Shown: positions 1-4,383 of the stretch, in pieces
How positions within the stretch are numbered: position 1 is the first letter of the stretch
Layout: each line of letters opens with the position of its first letter
Origin: Nitrososphaerota archaeon
GTDB taxonomy: Archaea; Thermoproteota; Nitrososphaeria; Nitrososphaerales; JACQRY01
DNA length: 6,621 bases
Reading direction: 5' to 3'
Assembly: GCA_016206275.1 (NCBI GenBank)
Contig: JACQRY010000204.1
Coordinates: 1 to 6,621 of the forward strand
Position numbers and translations under genes: made by a program
The notes under the pieces: model-generated
Databases searched by the model: none
The model's input: only the letters and a program-made list of their open reading frames with translations
Told to the model about the DNA's origin: nothing

Positions 1-1
1 C

Positions 2-85
2 GAAGTTAGCGACATCTCGACCGACTTGAGGTTCATGGAGAAGCTAAACTACTCAGAGAGTAAATACTTTTCATTGTTTGAATAG
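2..85 (+). CDS. C-terminal end of an unidentified protein (5' truncated)
   Basis: One frame is open from base 2 to a TAG at 83-85. It gives 27 residues ending in KYFSLFE. The other two forward frames hit stops at 7-9 (TAG) and 27-29 (TGA), so this is the only forward frame that can enter from outside the window. The peptide is polar and mildly acidic, with no recognisable motif. The gene ends just before a GC-rich stem-loop and a new promoter, so it probably belongs to a different transcription unit from the genes at 222-1646. With so little sequence, both its coding status and its identity stay uncertain. Confidence 0.5.
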   Translation, partial: EVSDISTDLRFMEKLNYSESKYFSLFE

Positions 86-92
86 ACTCGTT

Positions 93-161
93 CTTTGGCG
101 CGTGCGGGTGGACTCTACCGGTGTTCGCGGCCCTAATACCGCGCCAAGGCCGCGTTAAGCC
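93..161. other. GC-rich stem-loop, possible structured RNA or terminator
   Basis: Roughly 69% of bases 97-160 are G or C, far above the rest of the window. TTGGCGCG at 95-102 is perfectly complementary to CGCGCCAA at 140-147. Inside this stem, GGTGG (107-111) can pair with CTACC (115-119, one G-U) around a three-base loop, and GCG (104-106) can pair with CGC (126-128). A competing helix could form between GGCC at 129-132 and GGCC at 148-151. GC-rich islands between genes of AT-leaning archaea are often structured RNAs. The position just after a stop codon also suits a terminator hairpin, but no T-run follows. I do not recognise a known RNA family here. Confidence 0.4.
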
Positions 162-181
162 GTATTGTTATATGGGTCTTC

Positions 182-190
182 TTAAATAAA
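182..190 (+). promoter_or_regulatory. TATA-like box for the 222-1646 operon
   Basis: TTAAATAA at 182-189 matches an archaeal TATA box. A start site about 25 bases downstream, near 211-213, would leave a leader of about 10 bases before the ATG at 222. A GGAG at 209-212 could act as a ribosome binding site only if transcription starts slightly upstream of it. The two genes that follow have no comparable box of their own, so this element probably drives all three. Confidence 0.5.
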
Positions 191-221
191 TCACGCCCAA
201 TTTGAAGCGGAGCGGGGCAAT

Positions 222-572
222 ATGTCGGATAGTTTCCCCACATGGGCAGCAAAAGAAATAGCGGAAGCAAACTGGAGTCCTGAAGGCACATGGAAAGGCT
301 CAGGATACATTCTTGACATCAACGAGCCGAAAAAACAGGTCGACGTGCAGTTCTATGAACAGCTGCCTGATGGCAGGTATATCGCCACATTGGATCTTCC
401 CAGCGGCTTTACAATAGCAGGCTTGGAGAAGGGTGTAGTATACGGCTTCGAGATTAAGCTCTTTGGAGCCCAGCTGAGCGCTAAGCTCTCCGACCTCTTA
501 GCAAAAGAATACAGCGCTCCGATCAGCAAGATATACAGGTTTGAAATGGTATCAACGGAGAAGTATGACTAG
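222..572 (+). CDS. Small beta-rich protein of unknown function (OB-like pattern)
   Basis: This 116-aa soluble protein has no signal peptide or membrane helix. I do not recognise the family. After a short N-terminal helix (about 7-16), residues 24-83 read as alternating beta strands: 24-33, 38-46, 50-58, 62-67 and 72-82. The turns include a PDG at 49-51 and GLEKG at 66-70 leading into VVYGFEIKL. A helix follows at about 86-95 and a last strand at 100-110. The pattern resembles a small five-stranded barrel such as an OB fold, which would suit nucleic-acid binding, but no binding residues can be named. The ATG at 222 is about 35 bases after a TATA-like box. The gene ends 12 bases before the Hjc-like nuclease gene, so the two are almost certainly co-transcribed and may act together. 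Confidence 0.85.
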   Translation: MSDSFPTWAAKEIAEANWSPEGTWKGSGYILDINEPKKQVDVQFYEQLPDGRYIATLDLPSGFTIAGLEKGVVYGFEIKLFGAQLSAKLSDLLAKEYSAPISKIYRFEMVSTEKYD

Positions 573-584
573 GGGCGTAGAAAT

Positions 585-935
585 ATGGTCTCTACACCCT
601 ACATGCGAGGCAGAGCTTGGGAATACAAAGCCATTAAGATGCTAAGAAGCAGCGGCTGGGTGTGCAGTCGAAGCGCAATGTCGCACGGTCCAGTAGATAT
701 CTTTGCTGCCAATGGAAAGAAGGTTCTCCTCATCCAAGTGAAGAGTGGTGCAGCATCCATGCGAAAAGACGAGAGAGATATACTCGTAAAGTGGGCTAAA
801 GCGTTTAAGGCTGATGCAGAGGTATGGCATTTTCGTCGACGCGGAAAGCTCGAAAAGATCCAAGTTCACTCAAAAAGGCAGTTCCATAGACCCTTACCAA
901 GAACCGATATTTCGTCAAGAAAAGTTCAAACTTGA
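585..935 (+). CDS. Hjc-like Holliday junction resolvase (PD-(D/E)XK nuclease)
   Basis: This 116-aa protein has the layout of archaeal Hjc-type resolvases. RGRAWEYKA places the N-terminal helix glutamate at E13. GWVCSRSAMS (24-33) matches the strand that carries the conserved R-S pair (R29, S30). GPVDIFA puts the catalytic Asp at D38, and VLLIQVKSG (47-55) is the (E/Q)xK strand with Q51 and K53. Hjc normally has Glu at position 51; Gln there is seen in other branches of the superfamily such as Mrr. Family members cleave four-way DNA junctions as dimers; whether this one does is inferred. The last 25 residues are basic and could bind DNA. The gene sits 12 bases after its upstream neighbour and 9 bases before the prepilin peptidase gene. 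A generic PD-(D/E)XK nuclease of other specificity is the main alternative. Confidence 0.8.
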   Translation: MVSTPYMRGRAWEYKAIKMLRSSGWVCSRSAMSHGPVDIFAANGKKVLLIQVKSGAASMRKDERDILVKWAKAFKADAEVWHFRRRGKLEKIQVHSKRQFHRPLPRTDISSRKVQT

Positions 936-941
936 GATGAT
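934..941 (+). promoter_or_regulatory. Shine-Dalgarno-like site of the prepilin peptidase gene
   Basis: GAGATGAT matches GAGGTGAT, the complement of the 16S rRNA 3' end, at seven of eight bases. It overlaps the stop codon of the nuclease gene and ends three bases before the ATG at 945. This supports that start and suggests the two genes are translationally coupled. Confidence 0.45.
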
Positions 942-944
942 GAT

Positions 945-1646
945 ATGGATATAGGGCTAATTATCATCCTGGTCACGCTGTCAGTTGCTTCAATATACGA
1001 TCTTTGGAAGCGCGAAGTCCCGGATAAGGTGTGGCTCATATTTGGTGCAATAGGTTCTGCAGCTACAGCCTTGGATATCTTCTCCGGTCGACTACAATTA
1101 ATTGTCCTATTTGCATCAGTCGGTATTACAACGGTCTTCTCTACCGGTCTTTACTATCTAAGATTCTATGGAGGTGCCGACGCCAAAGCGCTGATAGCTG
1201 CTTCCCTCACACTTCCGTTCTATGAACCTACCAACTTCATTCATCCCTTAGCACCCATAATGATTCTAGCCAATGGTACGCTCCTCCTAATAGGTCTGCC
1301 AGTACTCTTCTCTCTCTTCAATCTAATTCAAATTGTTAGAGGGAAACATATCTTCCAAGGCTTTGAATCTGAGTCTTGGTGGAGGAAGGCTGCAGCCTGC
1401 TCCATTGGATATAGAGCAGGTTTAAAGAGAGTAAGGCGGTTTCACCTAACCTTGGAGAAAGTAGAGGAAGGAGTGAAGAAATTCGATTTTTCGCTTCTAA
1501 GAGACGACGACATGTTTGTCGAAAAGGGAGACCGATGGGTAACCCCCGGACTACCGCTAATAGTATTTCTACTAGTAGGAGCAGTTGCCCTTGCTCTTTA
1601 CGGAGACCTAACTGTCCCCATACTGATGGCGTTCATCGGTGGATAG
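945..1646 (+). CDS. Archaeal type IV prepilin peptidase (FlaK/PibD-like, A24 aspartic protease)
   Basis: This 233-aa polytopic membrane protease should cleave class III signal peptides of archaellins and pilins on the cytoplasmic side of the membrane. Both catalytic aspartates are visible: D19 in SIYDLWKREVPD after the first helix, and D79 in YGGADAKAL, the archaeal form of the GxGD motif. Hydrophobic segments lie at about 1-18, 28-46, 50-71, 80-92, 100-131 and 203-231. A charged cytoplasmic stretch at about 132-198 is followed by WVTPGLPLIVFLLVG, a signature of archaeal A24 peptidases. The length is typical for FlaK/PibD. Its operon partners upstream are the Hjc-like nuclease and an unknown small protein, an unusual pairing. 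The likely customers are pilins of the machine encoded at 4384 onward, although none is seen in this window. Confidence 0.93.
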   Translation: MDIGLIIILVTLSVASIYDLWKREVPDKVWLIFGAIGSAATALDIFSGRLQLIVLFASVGITTVFSTGLYYLRFYGGADAKALIAASLTLPFYEPTNFIHPLAPIMILANGTLLLIGLPVLFSLFNLIQIVRGKHIFQGFESESWWRKAAACSIGYRAGLKRVRRFHLTLEKVEEGVKKFDFSLLRDDDMFVEKGDRWVTPGLPLIVFLLVGAVALALYGDLTVPILMAFIGG

Positions 1647-1713
1647 ACCTGTGATTGTTCTGCATATCAAGGACAAAGCAGCATCTAACCGAAGAACCTA
1701 CTACCGAAAACGC

Positions 1714-1803
1714 ATGGTGGATCTTTGGATGGTGTATGATAATGGTGATTTACATTAAGAATTTACCTAACGATGTAAATTCACCTGAATGTCATGATGG
1801 TGA
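1714..1803 (+). repeat. ATGGTG direct repeats upstream of the TackOD1-like gene
   Basis: The hexamer ATGGTG occurs at 1714-1719, 1729-1734, 1742-1747 and 1797-1802. A related TTGGTG is at 1837-1842. The first three copies are 15 and 13 bases apart and share AT-rich tails (GGAT, GTAT, GATT after ATGGT). They lie in a 214-base non-coding stretch just upstream of a TATA box, where an iterated protein-binding site would make sense. The motif is short, so some recurrence by chance is possible. Confidence 0.35.
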
Positions 1804-1805
1804 CA
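1744..1805. repeat. Inverted repeats in the 1647-1860 intergenic stretch
   Basis: GGTGATTTACAT (1744-1755) pairs with ATGTAAATTCACC (1773-1785), giving 7 and 5 base pairs separated by one bulged T, around a 17-base loop. A second small hairpin pairs TGTCA (1790-1794) with TGACA (1801-1805). The TCACC arm at 1781-1785 could instead pair with GGTGA at 1799-1803, so two mutually exclusive structures are possible. The elements lie 40-80 bases upstream of the TATA box at 1825. They could be an operator, or the 3' end of the prepilin peptidase transcript. I see nothing else in this non-coding stretch. Confidence 0.45.
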
Positions 1806-1823
1806 GAGAATTGCTAAAAAACT

Positions 1824-1830
1824 CTTATAA
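1824..1830 (+). promoter_or_regulatory. TATA box for the TackOD1-like gene
   Basis: TTATAA at 1825-1830, preceded by an A-run at 1816-1821, fits an archaeal TATA box. A start near 1853-1855 would make the mRNA nearly leaderless for the ATG at 1861. GGTGAGG at 1839-1845 looks like a ribosome binding site but would lie upstream of that start. Confidence 0.55.
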
Positions 1831-1860
1831 CTACTATTGGTGAGGTTCGCTCCTTAAAAG

Positions 1861-2808
1861 ATGCTAAACATGGCTTCGGCTACCCCCATACCTCAGAATA
1901 AGGTCGCGCAAGTGGTAGCGAAACTCAGGGAAGTTAAGGAACTTGTACCAAAGTTAGCTGTAGACGGCAGAATAACTTACCCTGTACTTGAAGAGCTTAA
2001 CCTTGAAGTGAACAATGAAGAGCTTCTAGAACTCATGGTTCAATCAGGATATTTGACCAAATCCGTCGAGGCGACGGTATTAACATGCCCCAAGTGCAAC
2101 AAGTCGAATGCCATTTCAGTGGTCAGATGCCCTAAATGCAGCTCATTCTCAGTCACGAAGGAAAGGTTGCTGGAACATAAGGCTGGCGGCCACATACATC
2201 CGGAGACAGTTTTCAGGCAAAAAGGAGGCTTAGTATGTCCTACCTGCGGGAAGCCTGTTTCAAGCGAAGCCGATTTCAGGGTGCTAGCGACCTGGTTTCA
2301 GTGTGCCGAGTGCGGCGCCAAAGAAGCCCAGATATTAACAGAACTCAAATGTCTGGAAGACGGCACCCTTTTCTCCTCTTCAACAGGAGGGCTCACTCCG
2401 ATCTACCGTTTTAAGCTCACCGAAAAAGGAACATCTACGTTGGAGTTTGACAAAGACTCTTTGCTTAACCTAATAGTATCCATGTTGCCTAAAGGAGCCA
2501 ACGCAGCCAAAGCAATCTCGATCCAAGGCCGCAGCGGCGCGAGTCACACATTCGACATCTCCATAAAAAGCGCCAAGGGAGAAAAACTGATCGACATAGC
2601 ATTATCCAAAAACATGGTCGACGATATGGTTGTTCTTGCCAGTTACGCCAAGGTATTTGATGTAGGAAACCAAGATTATATGTTGGTTGCATGGCCACGT
2701 CTCTCACCTACCGCTAAGAACCTCTCACAATTCTACAAGATACAAACCGTTGAAGTGTCAAGCCAAGCAGACCTCAAAAAGCAGCTCGGACCAGTAATAA
2801 CCGTATGA
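1861..2808 (+). CDS. TackOD1-like zinc-ribbon protein with degenerate restriction-endonuclease-like C-terminal domain
   Basis: This 315-aa protein has no membrane helix. Residues 14-70 look helical, like a small winged-helix or helical linker. Residues 75-190 hold four CxxC knuckles (C76/C79, C90/C93, C126/C129, C148/C151), a lone C164, and EHKAGGH (105-111) followed by F118. This CxxC, CxxC, EH..G, CPxCG, CxxCG order resembles TackOD1, a putative output domain named from thaumarchaeal signalling proteins. The C-terminal part (about 197-315) has GRSGASHTFDI (223-233) and KLIDIAL (242-248), the D...(D/E) frame of archaeal PD-(D/E)XK domains. The expected lysine is A247, so nuclease activity is doubtful. 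A late segment DVGNQDYMLVAWPRLS completes that pattern. The gene has its own promoter and lies between pilus genes, which suggests a regulatory role (inference). ATG 1870 is an alternative start. Confidence 0.85.
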   Translation: MLNMASATPIPQNKVAQVVAKLREVKELVPKLAVDGRITYPVLEELNLEVNNEELLELMVQSGYLTKSVEATVLTCPKCNKSNAISVVRCPKCSSFSVTKERLLEHKAGGHIHPETVFRQKGGLVCPTCGKPVSSEADFRVLATWFQCAECGAKEAQILTELKCLEDGTLFSSSTGGLTPIYRFKLTEKGTSTLEFDKDSLLNLIVSMLPKGANAAKAISIQGRSGASHTFDISIKSAKGEKLIDIALSKNMVDDMVVLASYAKVFDVGNQDYMLVAWPRLSPTAKNLSQFYKIQTVEVSSQADLKKQLGPVITV

Positions 2809-2810
2809 TT

Positions 2811-2820
2811 CGCCTTTTTC
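2811..2820 (+). terminator. T-run terminator after the TackOD1-like gene
   Basis: Five consecutive T at 2815-2819, starting six bases after the stop codon, are typical of archaeal intrinsic termination, which needs a T-run but no hairpin. The downstream gene has its own TATA box, consistent with separate units. Confidence 0.45.
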
Positions 2821-2894
2821 TAAGTTGCTCTTCCTCCATAAAATGGCATACAGCGGTCAAGATAGTTTCACAGAGTTGTTTGCAACGCTTAAGC

Positions 2895-2905
2895 CTAAAT
2901 ATATA
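2895..2905 (+). promoter_or_regulatory. TATA box for the KaiC-like gene
   Basis: CTAAATATATA at 2895-2905 is a strong TATA match. A start near 2924-2926 leaves about 14 bases of leader before the TTG at 2939. Confidence 0.55.
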
Positions 2906-2922
2906 TGATCAAACCCGGCGTA

Positions 2923-2928
2923 GAGGTG
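2923..2928 (+). promoter_or_regulatory. Ribosome binding site deciding a TTG start
   Basis: GAGGTG is ten bases before TTG 2939. The ATG at 2905 is in a different frame, and the frame of the gene has a TAG at 2921-2923. The TTG is therefore the only start that keeps the conserved STGIDTMDRMIGG segment. Confidence 0.6.
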
Positions 2929-2938
2929 TTTACTAGAG

Positions 2939-3667
2939 TTGGCCAGCAACTCCCAAACAGCAAGGCAAGTAGCCAAAGTATCCACCGGCATAGACACTAT
3001 GGACCGGATGATAGGGGGCATACCAAATGGAAGCGTTATACTGTTGACTGGGAGGCCAGGTTCAGGCTTCGATATCTTCGCCCAACAAACGCTCTTTAAC
3101 AGTGCTCGTGACGGTAACTGCAAGGTTCTCTACGCAACAGTGGATAGGCCTCCTGAAGACATCGAAACTGAGATGACCAGTAGAAAATGGGACATCCAGA
3201 GCCTTATGGCCGATAAGAAATGGAGCTTCCTTGACGCGTACTCCATTCGCAGTAATGAGCGGAAAGGGGTATCCGGCAAGAAGTATCTACTAGACTCCTT
3301 CACTGGAATTCCATCCAGCCTACAGGTAGGCACATGGTCTGCCATCGACACTCTGACATATCTCCTTGAGTCCCTAGAATACGCGACTTTTATGGGAGTA
3401 TTAGATGAGTTGATACGCAGTGCAAGAGAGAAAGGTGGACTACATTACCTTCTCCTAGTCCAAGGGCTTCAAGAGCAAAAGGTCGTAACTTCTATAGCCC
3501 ATATGGCTGATGGCCTGATCAACTTTAAGCTAGATCCGGAGCAGGCCGAAGCTTACGGGAACCTCAGGATCGTGAAACTGAGAATGGCTCATCATGTAAC
3601 TAGGCTGATCCCTTATCGTATCACCGAGGGCGGACTGTCAATTGAAACCGTTACAAGGGTCACCTAA
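2939..3667 (+). CDS. KaiC/RAD55/FlaH-like RecA-superfamily ATPase with degenerate Walker A
   Basis: This 242-aa single-domain protein has the KaiC-family frame. VSTGIDTMDRMIGGIPNGS (14-32) precedes the P-loop strand VILLTGRPGSGFD (33-45). The P-loop is broken: where GxxxxGK(S/T) is expected there is GRPGSGFD, with F44 for the lysine and D45 for the Ser/Thr. A probable Walker B is WSAIDTLTYLLE (133-144) with D137. The end, RIVKLRMAHHVTRLIPYRITEGG (210-232), matches the KaiC-family KxRg..h...fxI..G closing strands. It should be cytoplasmic and unlikely to hydrolyse ATP. In archaellum systems ArlH (FlaH) is a KaiC-like regulator of the ArlI motor; a similar role with the ATPase at 4384 is inferred. 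The start is TTG with a GAGGTG site. The gene converges on the reverse-strand gene, 37 bases apart. Confidence 0.85.
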   Translation: MASNSQTARQVAKVSTGIDTMDRMIGGIPNGSVILLTGRPGSGFDIFAQQTLFNSARDGNCKVLYATVDRPPEDIETEMTSRKWDIQSLMADKKWSFLDAYSIRSNERKGVSGKKYLLDSFTGIPSSLQVGTWSAIDTLTYLLESLEYATFMGVLDELIRSAREKGGLHYLLLVQGLQEQKVVTSIAHMADGLINFKLDPEQAEAYGNLRIVKLRMAHHVTRLIPYRITEGGLSIETVTRVT

Positions 3668-3685
3668 GTAGCGGCAATTGTACTT

Positions 3686-3722
3686 GAGACTCTGGTAAAC
3701 CTAGTCAAGGTTTAAGAGTCTT
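3686..3722. terminator. Hairpin between convergent genes, likely bidirectional terminator
   Basis: AGACTCT (3687-3693) pairs with AGAGTCT (3715-3721), and TAAACC (3696-3701) with GGTTTA (3709-3714). This gives 13 base pairs with a two-base bulge (GG) and a seven-base loop. The structure sits between the TAA at 3665 and the reverse-strand stop at 3705-3707, which lies in its loop. No T-run follows on either strand, so it could block read-through or simply protect 3' ends. Confidence 0.5.
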
Positions 3723-4304
3723 CCTGAGATTGTAAATAGACATCGAAGTGATGACTATGGAAGCAACAGCGACAAAATAGGGTATCATCTCAGTCGCAGC
3801 TCTCTCCAAGGCAGTGGGAACATGGACCAGAAGGGCGTTGGAATAGAGGCTGCTACGTGCAGACCCAAACTCCGTCTGATACATGAAGAAGACTAGGCTC
3901 GCTGGAACCCGGAAGTCTCCGCTTGAAGTAGTTTTGCTCCAGTATTCCAGAACAATAGTTTCACTCGGCTCCACTCTAAAAACTAGTGGAAGAACATATT
4001 GGTTGACCGAAGGAGTAGCTATTTCGTAGACCTGTATTTGATCTTTGAATCTAACAGTAACGTTTCCTTCAAGCGTGAATGCAGAATTGAAAGATTCTTG
4101 TATCTCCAAACCGAAGACCGTCGATGTGCTATTGTTTTTGATTGTTAAGACCGTAAGCACTTCCCCTTGGGTAGTTACCATTGGTACTGATTTGGATAGC
4201 TCTATGGTGACTGGACGAAGTTCTTGGCTGAAGGTCATCCATGTCAAAGAGGATACTACCGTGACAAGCAGGGTGGCTATTATCATGCCTCTACCTGCCA
4301 TCAT
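3705..4304 (-). CDS. Surface protein of unknown function with Ig-like extracellular domain and two terminal membrane helices
   Basis: This 199-aa protein begins MMAGRG followed by a hydrophobic stretch (7-25) ending in Q27. That fits either a Sec signal or anchor, or a class III prepilin signal cut after G6. Residues 28-172 form a beta-rich outside domain. It contains VLTVLTIKNNSTSTVFGLEI (49-68), followed by EPSETIVLEYW and a VPASLVFFMY strand, resembling the CARDB/COG1361-type Ig-like domains of archaeal surface proteins. N57/N58 and N81 lie in N-glycosylation sequons. A second helix at 174-191 ends in a basic tail (RKTLKP), so the C-terminus is likely cytoplasmic. The ATG has GAGGT (bases 4316-4320) eleven bases upstream; GTG or Met7 are weaker starts. 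The gene diverges from the pilus ATPase gene, suggesting an accessory part of the same machine. I do not recognise the family. Confidence 0.82.
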   Translation of the reverse strand: MMAGRGMIIATLLVTVVSSLTWMTFSQELRPVTIELSKSVPMVTTQGEVLTVLTIKNNSTSTVFGLEIQESFNSAFTLEGNVTVRFKDQIQVYEIATPSVNQYVLPLVFRVEPSETIVLEYWSKTTSSGDFRVPASLVFFMYQTEFGSARSSLYSNALLVHVPTALERAATEMIPYFVAVASIVITSMSIYNLRKTLKP

Positions 4305-4342
4305 TCTACCGGTAAACCTCGCACCAGGAGTATTATCGTGCG

Positions 4343-4354
4343 TTATATTAATAA
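4343..4354. promoter_or_regulatory. Shared AT-rich core serving as TATA box in both directions
   Basis: TTATATTAATAA reads TTATATTA on the forward strand and TTATTAATATAA on the reverse. Forward, a start near 4373 leaves about 10 bases before GTG 4384. Reverse, a start near 4322 leaves about 18 bases of leader that include the GAGGT site. Only 79 bases separate the two start codons. A second AT stretch at 4365-4371 is too close to the GTG to be its TATA box. Confidence 0.5.
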
Positions 4355-4383
4355 GGGAACCACGTTAAATACCTTCCAAGCCT

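Noticed and set aside
97..147. tRNA-like look: acceptor-like stem ending in CGCGCCA and a TTCG-containing arm
   Set aside because: Only about 50 bases lie between the stem arms, with no anticodon arm and no proper T-arm stem, so it cannot fold as a tRNA.
1655..1843. A 62-codon forward open frame starting with TTG in the 1647-1860 gap
   Set aside because: It has no ribosome binding site, a composition unlike the neighbouring proteins, and overlaps the repeats, hairpins and TATA box that better explain the region.
2905..3099. Forward frame starting at ATG 2905
   Set aside because: It overlaps the KaiC-like gene in another frame and gives no recognisable protein; the TTG at 2939 has the ribosome binding site and the conserved family motifs.
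4045..4368. A 107-codon forward open frame opposite the reverse-strand surface protein gene
   Set aside because: Its product shows no domain or helix pattern, while the reverse frame gives a coherent signal, beta-domain and anchor, plus a ribosome binding site.
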